Source: CAVVEC01 sp963770485 (GTDB taxonomy: Bacteria > Acidobacteriota > Terriglobia > Terriglobales > Acidobacteriaceae). Taken from it: DNA of 63,312 nucleotides. A model generated the notes under the pieces. It was not told the DNA's origin and ran no database searches. It worked only from the letters and a program-made list of their open reading frames with translations. The position numbers and the translations under genes are program-made. How positions within the stretch are numbered: the stretch's first letter is position 1; every line of letters begins with the position of its first letter. Of the stretch, positions 51,831 to 60,744 are shown piece by piece. Location: positions 1 through 63,312 of the forward strand of contig CAVYPX010000004.1 in assembly GCA_963770485.1 (NCBI GenBank), read 5' to 3'.

Positions 51831-54236
51831 TCACTGGGCCTGCGGGTTTCCGACGCTCTCCCGGCACTGGTGCGCGGCGGTCAGCACCTTGTCAAACTCT
51901 CGGCTGCTTCGGAGTTTGGCCAGTAGCGGGTCAGAGAGCAGAGCGGAATACGCGCAATAGTTTTGTTCTACGGCGGCCTGCAGCATGTGAATCGCGGCAT
52001 TCTGCTTGCCACAGAACGCGAATATCGATCCCTGGTAATACCAGGGTTCGGGATCGGTTCCCGCCGGGAACGTAGTTTCCGCTTCGTGGGCGATGCGATC
52101 GAGTTCGGACGGCGGGCGCAGCCCCAGACAAGCTTCAAGAAGATCGCGGTGGTAGCGGGGATTCGTAGGCATACGCTTTACGCTCTCCTTCGCTTCCGCC
52201 AGTTTGCCTTCACGCAGCAGAATGGACGGCGTGATGTAGGCTGCCCACTCGGACCCAGCGTCCAACTGGACAAATTCCATGGCGCGACGGGTTTTGCCCA
52301 GTTCCATGAACGCCCATGCGCAAGAGCGGAAAAAATAATTCCTCGGATCGAGGTTCAGTGCAATGTCGCACTCGCGCGCCGACTCCTCTTGCATTCCGGC
52401 ATAGCGCAGAACGTATGCCAGTGTGAAATGCGCCTGAGCGCTCTCCGGGCGGTTTTTGACCAGCGCCTCCGCCGCCGGATAGGCCTTCGCCAACTCCCCT
52501 CTTTCCACTTCGTTTGTGATCAACTGGCCCGCCGCCATAATCCGGTTGACGTCAAGAGCCAGAGCTTGCTCGCAGGCGGAGTTCGAATGCTGGAACGCTT
52601 CTTCGCCGCCGCTCGAATAATTGGCATCGTAGTAGTAGCGTACACACAGTGCCTCCCACGCAGGCGCATAGCTGGCGTCCAGTCCCACCGCCCGCTCCAA
52701 CATCGTAATGGCCTGTTTGTTGGGCTCGGGGTCGTGGGCGACGGCGACGCTCCTCAAATAAAGGTCATAGGCTTCCGGGTTTTTCGGCCGGGTGCCGGTG
52801 TCGAGAAAACCACCGGCTGCGCCCATTATGGGCAGCAATCCTTGCCGTATCTGCTGGGCTAGCCGTGCTTGCAGGTTGATCAGGTCCTGACTGTCACCGT
52901 TGAAGTTGGTCTGCCATAACAGCCGGTCATTTTTTACGTCCGTGGCTTCCAGCGTGACCAGGAGACGATTTCCCTGCCGCAAGAAGTGTCCGGTCAGCAC
53001 GCTGGCCACATGCAGTTCGCGCCCCACTTGTTGCGGATCCATATCCGGACTTACGTATTTTCGCGTGACCGCCGAGGGGCGCACATCGAGCGTGCGGCTG
53101 TAGGTCAACACGTTGGCAATTTCATCGGCCAGCGCAAAGCGCAGGTAGTCCACGCTGAAATCGCCGTTCATGTTCTGCAGCGGGAGCACGGCGATAGTAT
53201 TTTTGCCGACGCCGGTGTCCGCAGAACGGTGCTTGAACCACCAGGTTCCGAACGCAGCCAGCACCGTGATCAAAATCCCCGCCATGCCCAGCAGCAGGTA
53301 TTTCTGCAACGGACTGGAAGTCTGGAAGGTGCTGGTCACCACGCGCAAAGGCGCCTCATGCGCTCCCGTCTTGATCAACCCTGATTCGGTTTCCCGCTTC
53401 AAACGCTGCAGGTCGGCTTTCATCTGGGCGGCGCTTTCGTAGCGCTTGGCGCGATCCTTTTCCATTGCCTTCCCGATGACGCCCTCGATTTCAGCGGGAA
53501 GCGCGGGGTTTAGCGGCAAGGGTGACGCCGGCTTCTGATGCAGGATCGCGTCCAGAGTTGTCACCACGTTGGTCCCTTGAAAAGGTTTCTTGCCCGTGGC
53601 CATTTCGTAGAGCACCACACCGAAAGAAAAAAGATCGCTGCGCGGATCGATTTCTTCGCTGCGCGCCTGCTCCGGAGACATGTAAACCGCGGTCCCGGGA
53701 ACTACTCCGACCGCGGTGAGCGAATCCTCGTAAGGAGTGTCTGCGCCCGCTGCCACGTCCTGATCGCGTGACAGCTTGGCCAGGCCGAAGTCCAGCATCT
53801 TCACCTGCCCGCCTTCGGTCAGAAATATATTGGCTGGCTTAACGTCGCGATGAATGATGCCCTTGGCATGCAAAGCTTCCAGCGCCTCCGCCACCTGCAC
53901 CGCGATGTCGAGCAGCGCTTCGAGTTCGAGCGGTTTCCCCTGGATGCGCTGCTTCAGGCTTTCCCCTTCCAGCTTTTCCATGACGATGAAAGGGTGGCCG
54001 TCATTATCCTCAATGTCGTGGATGGTGCAGATGTGCGGGTGATTTAGCCGCGAGGCGGCGCGGGCTTCGCGCTCGAAGCGATCCAGCGACTTGGGGTCGC
54101 CGACTAAATTGTCAGGAACGAACTTCAGGGCAACCCGGCGGCCGAGACGCGTATCTTCCGCCTCATAGACGACCCCCATGCCCCCACCCCCGATTTTTCC
54201 CAGAATGCGATAGTGGGAGACCGTTTGGCCGACCAT
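51831..54236 (-). CDS. transmembrane Ser/Thr protein kinase with C-terminal TPR-like region
   Basis: This 801-residue protein is a PknB-type kinase: ATP loop ILGKIGGGGMGVVYEAE (11-27), Lys38 in RVALKFVPDN, catalytic loop IIHRDVKPANIFLTEGG, DFGLAKL and the SPEQARSEEIDPRSDLFSFG segment. A transmembrane helix lies near 313-335 (YLLLGMAGILITVLAAFGTW). The outside part has a TolB/cyclase-type region (IAVLPLQNMNGDFSVDYLRF) and helical TPR-like repeats. Acidobacteria carry many such kinases. It is divergent from the Cap4-like gene and ends 121 bp from the PIG-L start. Confidence 0.92.
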   Translation of the reverse strand: MVGQTVSHYRILGKIGGGGMGVVYEAEDTRLGRRVALKFVPDNLVGDPKSLDRFEREARAASRLNHPHICTIHDIEDNDGHPFIVMEKLEGESLKQRIQGKPLELEALLDIAVQVAEALEALHAKGIIHRDVKPANIFLTEGGQVKMLDFGLAKLSRDQDVAAGADTPYEDSLTAVGVVPGTAVYMSPEQARSEEIDPRSDLFSFGVVLYEMATGKKPFQGTNVVTTLDAILHQKPASPLPLNPALPAEIEGVIGKAMEKDRAKRYESAAQMKADLQRLKRETESGLIKTGAHEAPLRVVTSTFQTSSPLQKYLLLGMAGILITVLAAFGTWWFKHRSADTGVGKNTIAVLPLQNMNGDFSVDYLRFALADEIANVLTYSRTLDVRPSAVTRKYVSPDMDPQQVGRELHVASVLTGHFLRQGNRLLVTLEATDVKNDRLLWQTNFNGDSQDLINLQARLAQQIRQGLLPIMGAAGGFLDTGTRPKNPEAYDLYLRSVAVAHDPEPNKQAITMLERAVGLDASYAPAWEALCVRYYYDANYSSGGEEAFQHSNSACEQALALDVNRIMAAGQLITNEVERGELAKAYPAAEALVKNRPESAQAHFTLAYVLRYAGMQEESARECDIALNLDPRNYFFRSCAWAFMELGKTRRAMEFVQLDAGSEWAAYITPSILLREGKLAEAKESVKRMPTNPRYHRDLLEACLGLRPPSELDRIAHEAETTFPAGTDPEPWYYQGSIFAFCGKQNAAIHMLQAAVEQNYCAYSALLSDPLLAKLRSSREFDKVLTAAHQCRESVGNPQAQ

Positions 54237-54382
54237 GCGACACCGTCGGCGCTATGTTAGGCCGTGCCGCAGAGCAGGTCAACCCGACGGGGGGGAGAGC
54301 TATTCGGGCCGGGAAAATCCGCACACCCCTCGGGGCCGGGGCGGGGCCGGGGGCGGGGATGGAACGGGGCTAGAATGTCGGT

Positions 54383-57300
54383 ATGTCACAAGAGATGGAA
54401 CGCGAGCTCGACGCCGCTACTGGGAAACAGATGGCAAGCCCATTTTCAACCGGCAGCGGCGGCGGAGTCTTTGAAATGGCAGTTCAAACCGGCCTGCTGG
54501 CTGTACTTTTAGTTCGTGGACATGTCCCCATATTCAACGACGCGCTCCTTCAGGAACTACATCTCCAAGCAGAACATCTGGGTTTCGAAACGGACGATGC
54601 TCATATTGTGACCATTGATAGCAACGGCCTTAGACGAAGACAACTCTGGTCCGTAAAGCATGAAGTCAAGTTCACCGAATCAGATAGAGTTTTCATGGAT
54701 GTGATAAATGATGCCTGGGCGGACTTCACAAATCCGAAGCAGTTTGACCCAAACATCGACGCTTTTGTGCTTGCGACTGGTTATCTTGCCCAAAAGAATA
54801 AGCACCTTTTGCTGTTGTTACAGACCGCATTAGCTTCCGCTTCAGCAGAAGATTTTCAGCGGCGAGTCGCACGTGCGGGAGTAGTTTCCAACGACAGCCG
54901 CGAATATCTGGAGGTCTTGAAACGACTATGTCACCGAGCGGCAGGAAGAGACATCGCTTTTGACGAACTATGGACGTTCTTGCGCTCTTTTCACATCCTT
55001 AGCTATGACTTCGATCAAACAGCAAGTCAGGACGAAGCCCAGTTCAAGACCCTTCTCGCGCTAGGTATACGTTCGGAGACTGGAGAGACAGGGAGCGATT
55101 TATGGAATGCGATTTTCAAGTGGGTGACCGACCTCAACCCTAGAGCTGGAAGCTTTACGCGCGAATCGTTGCCGACGGAGTGGCAGCGGGCCACCACAAG
55201 TATCAATCCCTATTTTGACTCTGGTGTCATACAGCGACTCGTGGAACACAGCGAGGATTTACTGAAACGAATCCAGACCACATTGGGGCCGACACTCCAC
55301 CTGGAAAGGGCAGAACTCACTGAAACACTGGCTTTGGAGAAATGGATGCTTGATGTAGCGGGGCAAGGGATAGATCTGACATCGTTAGCTCGCAATATTC
55401 TATCGAGAAGCAATAATGTCGCAATTAGTGCAGTGGTAGCGAGCGTTGCGATGGCCTATCCGGACAGTCTCGGAGACGTTCCCCTTGCTTTTCTGCGGGT
55501 CCGAGAGTTCTTTGAACTTGATTCGCATCGCTTTGTGGCTGATATGTCTCCTGTTAGTTCAATGCTTGGCTCCTTCGGATTGAATGATCTCCAGCGGATT
55601 CATAGAGCTGAGAGAGTAGCAAGCGACGCATTACCCCATCGCAGGCGCAACCTTGAATGGCTAACGCAGCAGCTTCAGGCGGGTCCCTTGCGGGGTCGCG
55701 TCTGGACAATAATCGAGGATCACAAGTCAAGACTTCCTGCCGCAGAAAAACAAAAGGAGGCCGATAAGTTGTGGAGGCTGCGGTTGCACAGAATCGATCT
55801 GCGTAACTTCACGCCTACCCAGGAACTTGATGATGGGAAAATCTTGTATACACCTCTGCCTCCTGACGCGGATATTGCAGAAGTGATTCAGAAGAGTCAG
55901 CCGAGGCTCAAGTCTAATATGGAGGCAATTGGTCTAGGAACCTGGGCGGATTCAGTTTTTGAGGGAAGCAAACCAGAAGTCTTTGATCCAGGGCGTTGGC
56001 GTGAAATGCTGAATGAAGCCCAAAAATTAGAAACAGAGCAGGCCAAGAGACAAGGCGCTGATTCTTGGATGTACGAAGGTGGTCCGGCTTATGTAGCGGC
56101 TGTTTGCACAAGGGATCATTGGCAGGAGTTGAATGCTGCCGAGAAGGAGTGGTGTCGCGAGCTGTTACTGTCAAGAATCATGGTGGATGTCACTAACGAC
56201 ACCGAGAGAGTCCAACGGTTTTCGAGAGGTGGTTCCAGGGCCGCCGCACGTGTGCTACCGCTTCTCCTCGATGGTGCAGATGATTCGACGCGTCAAAGAC
56301 TCTATCAAGGAATCGCGGTTGGCATAACGCATTCGGTGGATGAGGTTCGTGAGTACACTGCGATGTCAATCGGCTCATATCTCTGGGATCGTGACGCCGA
56401 CCTCGCGTCGGCGTGTATTGCCGGGCTATTCGATCTATCAGAAGCGGAGAGACGGCGTTACGGGAGATTCCGACGACGGGGTTTCGCATCCAGTGTAAAC
56501 TTTCGGGATTCGATTTCGACGGATATTGCCTCCATCCGAGCACGAATAAGGTCAGCGGTCCCTCTCCAGGAACGGCGTCGCTATCGGTTGAGCATTGCGG
56601 AGACTTTTAGCTCCCACATTCTGCCGCTGGTCGCAGCAATAATCTCCGCACAACAAGCTAGACCATTAGCGCAAAAGTTATGGACACAAATTGCCGAGTC
56701 CTTGGCTCACTCGTGGAAACGTTATGAGCGGTACGATAGGCGGCGCAGCCACGAGGTGGAGGCATCTCTCAAAGTTCAGGTTTCGAATTTTGTAGTTCGA
56801 TGTGACCCCGCAGTCGCTCTGCGACTGTGGAGGCCATTTTCGGTCTCAATACCAGATCATGCCGATGAAGTCGCGGAAATATTTCACGAACTAATTAGGG
56901 CAGAGGATCGCGTGCATGAAAAGAGCACCTTTTGGACCCTATGGAAGGAAACGGAAACTCGTATATTGGCAGTCTCCAATGTTGCAGAACTAGTTTCCGA
57001 CGAGCGCGGCGACCTAACGAAGTTGGCATCAGCCTTGTTGTTAGACATCCCCTGGAAGGAGGAAGCCAAGGAATGGGAACCGCTCAGAGCACATGAGTCC
57101 AAGATTAGAGATTTTGTGAACAAAGTCGGTTCTGCGCCGCCGATCTGCAGGTCCTTTATTCGGCTGCTGGACTCAATCGGCAACTTTCTCCTGCCCGACG
57201 CCCTCGGGTGGCTTGATGATTGCCTGAGAATCGGTGATGGGGCAATTACCCTAAACGATCGTGATTCTCTGTTCAGGCTCTCAAGGATTCTGACACCTCC

Positions 57301-57451
57301 AGTGTTTGGTCAAACTAATATACTTCGAAAAACACCTGCCCTTCGGGATGCAGTACTCAAAATACTAGATGCAATGGTTGATCAGGGCTCCTCTTCTGCA
57401 TTCAGAATGAGAGAATTTCTCATAACTCCGGCAGCACCCTCCAACGAATGA
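54383..57451 (+). CDS. large protein with Cap4/DUF4297-like nuclease N-terminus and helical C-terminus
   Basis: This 1022-residue protein is not firmly recognised. The N-terminal 115 residues resemble the dsDNA-nuclease (DUF4297/Cap4) domain: GSGGGVFEMAVQTGLLAVLL with E31, ETDDAHIVTI with D71/D72, and RRQLWSVKHEVKF with S90-x-K92. This layout fits a PD-(D/E)xK nuclease fold. The remaining 900 residues are alpha-helical, rich in Arg/Leu, with repeat-like segments, and could form a regulatory or substrate-recognising scaffold. No NTPase P-loop or STAND signature is seen. The gene ends 51 bp from the convergent partner of cas1. Its composition (lower GC, many rare-looking codons) differs from the housekeeping genes. 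Alternatives: an abortive-infection effector or a protein unrelated to defence. Confidence 0.6.
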   Translation: MSQEMERELDAATGKQMASPFSTGSGGGVFEMAVQTGLLAVLLVRGHVPIFNDALLQELHLQAEHLGFETDDAHIVTIDSNGLRRRQLWSVKHEVKFTESDRVFMDVINDAWADFTNPKQFDPNIDAFVLATGYLAQKNKHLLLLLQTALASASAEDFQRRVARAGVVSNDSREYLEVLKRLCHRAAGRDIAFDELWTFLRSFHILSYDFDQTASQDEAQFKTLLALGIRSETGETGSDLWNAIFKWVTDLNPRAGSFTRESLPTEWQRATTSINPYFDSGVIQRLVEHSEDLLKRIQTTLGPTLHLERAELTETLALEKWMLDVAGQGIDLTSLARNILSRSNNVAISAVVASVAMAYPDSLGDVPLAFLRVREFFELDSHRFVADMSPVSSMLGSFGLNDLQRIHRAERVASDALPHRRRNLEWLTQQLQAGPLRGRVWTIIEDHKSRLPAAEKQKEADKLWRLRLHRIDLRNFTPTQELDDGKILYTPLPPDADIAEVIQKSQPRLKSNMEAIGLGTWADSVFEGSKPEVFDPGRWREMLNEAQKLETEQAKRQGADSWMYEGGPAYVAAVCTRDHWQELNAAEKEWCRELLLSRIMVDVTNDTERVQRFSRGGSRAAARVLPLLLDGADDSTRQRLYQGIAVGITHSVDEVREYTAMSIGSYLWDRDADLASACIAGLFDLSEAERRRYGRFRRRGFASSVNFRDSISTDIASIRARIRSAVPLQERRRYRLSIAETFSSHILPLVAAIISAQQARPLAQKLWTQIAESLAHSWKRYERYDRRRSHEVEASLKVQVSNFVVRCDPAVALRLWRPFSVSIPDHADEVAEIFHELIRAEDRVHEKSTFWTLWKETETRILAVSNVAELVSDERGDLTKLASALLLDIPWKEEAKEWEPLRAHESKIRDFVNKVGSAPPICRSFIRLLDSIGNFLLPDALGWLDDCLRIGDGAITLNDRDSLFRLSRILTPPVFGQTNILRKTPALRDAVLKILDAMVDQGSSSAFRMREFLITPAAPSNE

Positions 57452-57502
57452 CTTGCTTTGGGTTGGTAGTTTGCGGAAGTCCACTTTCGAAGAATTCTTA
57501 CG

Positions 57503-58231
57503 TCACATTTTCCTCTTTACACGAGCGCGCGGTAAGGGCAAACCGGGAGTCACCACTGTCGCATCGCGCACACGAGAATCGACTGAGAGATGTTCAAGTG
57601 TATTCATGGTTGGGTTAATTGCGTGCTCGATCATTTCCGGCAAACGATCAGCAGCCGTACCTGTCAGGTCACTGGGCATTTGGCGAAGAACTTCCAACAC
57701 AAATCCTTTGCGTAATCGCTCACGTTCAATAGCCGCCTCAGTCCGAATTCGTTCCCGTTCTGTTTCGGATGCTTTCTGGATACCTAGACGCTTGGTATTT
57801 TCCGCTCGCCATTTGGAAATGAAATCTGCAATTACCTTAAGAGGATTCAGATTACCTATCACCTGAACCCAACCGGGTGACTCAAGTTTGATTCCATCGA
57901 TGTCAAGAGGAACTACGAATGGTAGAACAACGGTCAGAACGTCAGAGATCGAATGTCTAAATCGAAGGGGACGCTCAGGGAAACCGTAATATTCAGAGCC
58001 GTGATAGAGCACATGCCAATGCCAATCCTGTTGATCGCGACGATTTTCCTCCCCAAGGGCATTATTGCGCCGTTTTTCCTCGCGAATGAGTTCCCACAAG
58101 AGCATGATTGGCGCAATTCTTTTGTACGCATTATTGATAGTAACCAGCAACGATTGGAATTCCTCAACGGTCCACGCTCCCAGTATTTCGAGGCGGAAAC
58201 CTGCTAATTCTTCGGTAGGTAAATCGATCAT
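57503..58231 (-). CDS. coiled-coil protein co-transcribed with solo cas1
   Basis: This 242-residue soluble protein is not recognised. Its start, ATG 58231, has GGAGG upstream and lies 29 bp after the cas1 stop, so the two are probably one operon. The N-terminal part (FRLEILGAWTVEEFQSLLVT, about 12-31) is followed by EELIREEKRRN-like charged helices. The middle has a conserved-looking block ESPGWVQVIGNLNPLKVIAD (about 117-136), then a charged coiled coil (KASETERERIRTEAAIERER). The ESPG/NPLK block resembles a pattern I have seen in proteins next to signalling or defence genes, but I cannot name the family. No catalytic motif is visible. Confidence 0.7.
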   Translation of the reverse strand: MIDLPTEELAGFRLEILGAWTVEEFQSLLVTINNAYKRIAPIMLLWELIREEKRRNNALGEENRRDQQDWHWHVLYHGSEYYGFPERPLRFRHSISDVLTVVLPFVVPLDIDGIKLESPGWVQVIGNLNPLKVIADFISKWRAENTKRLGIQKASETERERIRTEAAIERERLRKGFVLEVLRQMPSDLTGTAADRLPEMIEHAINPTMNTLEHLSVDSRVRDATVVTPGLPLPRARVKRKM

Positions 58232-58260
58232 TTCGATCAGCCTCCATTTTGTCGTTGGTT

Positions 58261-59865
58261 TTAACTATTTTTGGGAAACGTTCCCTCCGTAAACTTCAAG
58301 TTGTCCAGCTTAACTCTGCTCAAAGAATTTGTCGTTACAAATGTTTTTGAACCGGCCACCAATTGCGCCAGTGTCTCCCAGTGCCGGGGATGGGGGATGC
58401 GCTTGCCTGCCCGGATATCTGATGAGTACGGCTCGCTCACGCCAAGCGCCGAGCGGATTTGAGACTTCGCAACGCTGGCCAGTGCGGGCACAACACGCTT
58501 TACATACGTATCTCGGGTAAGCCACGCGGGAAGTGCTGAAGGTTTCCAGCCCTGAATAGCCCGCCGGTGTGTTCGCATGGTGCTGGCTCGCTTGGCAAGA
58601 TGTTGCGCCTGCTGTCCTATGCGCCTACCGACGCGGAAGTTCGTGCGCGTCGCCCGCTTCGCGCACTTCGAGCAGAGCTTTTTCCCATTCCGAATCTTGA
58701 CTCCGCAATCGGAGCACACGTGTTCGGGTTTCGGCATCTGGATTGATGGCGCGGTGCTTCCCTTAACTTCTCTCCGGCGCGATTGGGTGAGCCTCGTTGC
58801 GGGCGGAACGATCCGGCGCTGAGGCTTGGAGCGTGAAGTGCTCGCCCAAAGTAGAAATGAAATTCTTTCTGCCCATGGTGCTATTAGCCGTCGCCAAACA
58901 GGAGCGGTCTCCGAAAGCTTGCAACAGAGATGTGACATGAGCCGGACACTTCCTGTGGACGTTTCGTGAAAATCAGACCGGCGCAATGGTTCAGTACTTA
59001 TCCATCGATAGAGCCAACGTTCCACATCCACGCGGACGGGTTCAATAACATCCAGGGCCAGCGAGTCTCTATTTGCCCGGTCCAAATGAAGAAAGCCAAT
59101 CGAGGGGTCGAGACCAAGAGCGGATAGAGCCAAACGTCCCTCACTCTCTAAAATCGCAAAGCAATAATTAAGGATGCTGTGCGCGGGCGAAATTGCTAGC
59201 CGTGGACTATGGGAAAGAACTGAGTGCCGAGGCCCTACCTGGAGCCAATGAGTGGGAATTTTTCGCAAGTCCGATTTAGGCCACTGAACTCGCATACCAC
59301 TAAATGCCCCGAAATAAGCAACTGCCGCATGTGCTTCTAGGACTCGCACCGTGTCTAGGTTTTCAGCATCGGCCAATCTCGCCCGGAATCCCGCTATCAG
59401 ATCCGCCGGTGCCGAGTTCTGCAAGTCATCCCGAACGAGTCTCTCTTGGCCCTGGAGTTTTGCTTCAATCAAGTCTTTCGCGATCAAGAGCGCAGTCCCG
59501 TTGCCGAATGCCAACGATTGAGCACGACGTAACCGCGCATCACTGGGCGCAGTTGGCCCGGTCACAAATAAAACTTTCCCCATGCGGTCAAGCATGATGA
59601 ATGAGGCTCCGACATCTGAAAGCCATTTCAAAGCGGACAGTGTTACGAAGCCGTCCTCGGAGATGCAGACCAGCCGTTTCAGCCCGTGTCCTACACGGGC
59701 GAGCCTGACCTTGCGGCGCTCCGGGCCGACGCCATCTTCGATTTCGAGATGGCCGGACTGCATACGCACGCGCACGCCGAAACCGTGGATCGTGAGCACG
59801 CCAGTTTTGCTGATGGGCGATTTGCGGGGGAATCGGAATTGAGGTACGGTCTCGGTAGCTGCCAT
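58261..59865 (-). CDS. cas1: stand-alone Cas1 endonuclease/integrase with C-terminal zinc ribbon and HTH
   Basis: This protein has 534 residues from ATG 59865 (AGGAGGG upstream). Residues about 17-300 are a Cas1 domain: LSALKWLSDVGASFIMLDRM (76-95), first ligand E177 in VRVLEAHAAVAYFGAF, and H260, D272 and E275 in LDPSIGFLHLDRANRDSLAL and LDVIEPVRVD. All metal ligands are kept, so the integrase/nuclease core should be active. The extra C-terminal part holds a zinc ribbon (C384/C387 and C398/C401) and an HTH-like region (IRSALGVSEPYSSDIRAGKR, about 470-489) absent from CRISPR Cas1. No CRISPR array, cas2 or other cas gene lies in the window. A DNA-integrating or DNA-modifying role is inferred. 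Confidence 0.85.
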   Translation of the reverse strand: MAATETVPQFRFPRKSPISKTGVLTIHGFGVRVRMQSGHLEIEDGVGPERRKVRLARVGHGLKRLVCISEDGFVTLSALKWLSDVGASFIMLDRMGKVLFVTGPTAPSDARLRRAQSLAFGNGTALLIAKDLIEAKLQGQERLVRDDLQNSAPADLIAGFRARLADAENLDTVRVLEAHAAVAYFGAFSGMRVQWPKSDLRKIPTHWLQVGPRHSVLSHSPRLAISPAHSILNYCFAILESEGRLALSALGLDPSIGFLHLDRANRDSLALDVIEPVRVDVERWLYRWISTEPLRRSDFHETSTGSVRLMSHLCCKLSETAPVWRRLIAPWAERISFLLWASTSRSKPQRRIVPPATRLTQSRRREVKGSTAPSIQMPKPEHVCSDCGVKIRNGKKLCSKCAKRATRTNFRVGRRIGQQAQHLAKRASTMRTHRRAIQGWKPSALPAWLTRDTYVKRVVPALASVAKSQIRSALGVSEPYSSDIRAGKRIPHPRHWETLAQLVAGSKTFVTTNSLSRVKLDNLKFTEGTFPKNS

Positions 59866-59942
59866 TGGAGTCAACCCTCCTGTGGTGGTTAGGGCTTGTC
59901 GTCTGCGATCAACAGTCGGCAGGCCCGCTTAACTAATTGAAA

Positions 59943-59971
59943 ATTATAAGGCTTACCTCGATATGTTGCAA
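59943..59971 (-). promoter_or_regulatory. near-consensus sigma70-type promoter for cas1
   Basis: On the minus strand TTGCAA (59971-59966) is separated by exactly 17 bp from TATAAT (59948-59943), a perfect -10 box. Transcription would start near 59936, leaving a 5' leader of about 70 nt before the AGGAGGG site. This is an unusually strong-looking promoter in a GC-rich region. Confidence 0.65.
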
Positions 59972-60066
59972 TGGCACCGAAGAGGTAATAGGACGCGATT
60001 AGTGCGAAGCCCTGGGGCCTTCCTTGCTGCAAATTCTCACGCGTTCGCCATCATCCTAGCGGGTTC

Positions 60067-60097
60067 TGAGTGTAATGGCGATGTTACGCCAGTTAGG
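60067..60097 (+). repeat. dispersed repeat, copy 1
   Basis: TGAGTGTAATGGCGATGTTA and the following CGCCAGTTA match 62399-62428 (TGAGCGTAATAGGGATGTTA then CAACAGTTA) at most positions. In both places one frame reads VLSV-(M/I)-(A/G)-ML-(R/Q)-QL. The nature of the element is unknown. Confidence 0.55.
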
Positions 60098-60448
60098 TTA
60101 TACAGTCCTACGCATGCGTCTGTAAGCCTCACGGATAATGGGTAAGAGCATAGCCCCCGAGAAAGCAAACAGCCAAGGGTGCAGGTCATCAAACGAGGTT
60201 CTTGCGACAGCTTTCCCGTTTTCTATGTAGTACTCCGCATGGTAGTGCCGTCCGATGAACAGAAACGGCAACATGAATCCAGCGAAAGTCCCAACAACGC
60301 CTAGGGCTGCTTAATTCTTCCAGACTCCCCGGCGCTCGTTCCTTATGGCCATGGACACGAACAAACCCGTCAGCGTCCCGATGGTAATCCCGATGACCAC
60401 GAGAACGAACAGAGCAAGGGCAACGATTGGCCAGAGAATGGGGAGCAC
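60098..60448 (-). pseudogene. small membrane protein gene split by an in-frame TAA
   Basis: From GTG 60448 the frame encodes a 45-residue single-pass protein (ALALFVLVVIGITIGTLTGL then RNERRGVWKN) and stops at TAA 60311-60313. In the same frame, without any shift, the coding-like sequence continues as ALGVVGTFAGFMLPFLFIGR, SFDDLHPWLFAFSGAMLLPI and a basic tail to TAA at 60098. The pieces read as one 115-residue, two- or three-pass membrane protein interrupted by a single nonsense codon. It is either a recent pseudogene, a read-through product, or two coupled small genes. It is not in any family I recognise. Confidence 0.55.
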
Positions 60449-60513
60449 GCTCTAATCATAGCCCAGAGAAAAACGACGTGCGGGGCGATTCTTCATAATT
60501 GGCGCGATAGCGC

Positions 60514-60744
60514 TCATTGAGAAGTTCGTCTGGGCTGCAAGTGAGGACATTTGACCAATCTCAAATCTTCTTGGTTGACGAAATACTGAGATAGCGGCTT
60601 ATTCCCATCGAGGAAATGCACGCGCCATCGATGCGGAGGCATCTCTCGGCCTTGAATGATGTACCGATCTACCGCGTTAACCTTGCCCTGTCGCTTCGTG
60701 GCAATCTCTTCGACAATGTCGTCGTGATGAAACATGAAGGGCAT
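60514..60744 (-). CDS. small conserved-like hypothetical protein (76 aa)
   Basis: This 76-residue protein looks like a compact beta-rich domain: FHHDDIVEEIATKRQGKVNA, PPHRWRVHFLDGNKPLSQYF, then NQEDLRLVKCP. The pattern (DxVEEI..R.GKV...WRV.F.DG....YF...DLRLV) suggests an SH3- or Tudor-like barrel, as seen in small proteins of mobile regions. I do not know the family. It lies upstream of the split membrane gene and cas1 on the same strand, separated from cas1 by about 650 bp. ATG 60744 is the only reasonable start. Confidence 0.6.
   Translation of the reverse strand: MPFMFHHDDIVEEIATKRQGKVNAVDRYIIQGREMPPHRWRVHFLDGNKPLSQYFVNQEDLRLVKCPHLQPRRTSQ

Noticed and set aside
54237..54382. Regulatory RNA in the G-rich gap before the Cap4-like gene
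   Set aside because: The sequence is only G/C-rich runs; I see no conserved stem or riboswitch-like core.
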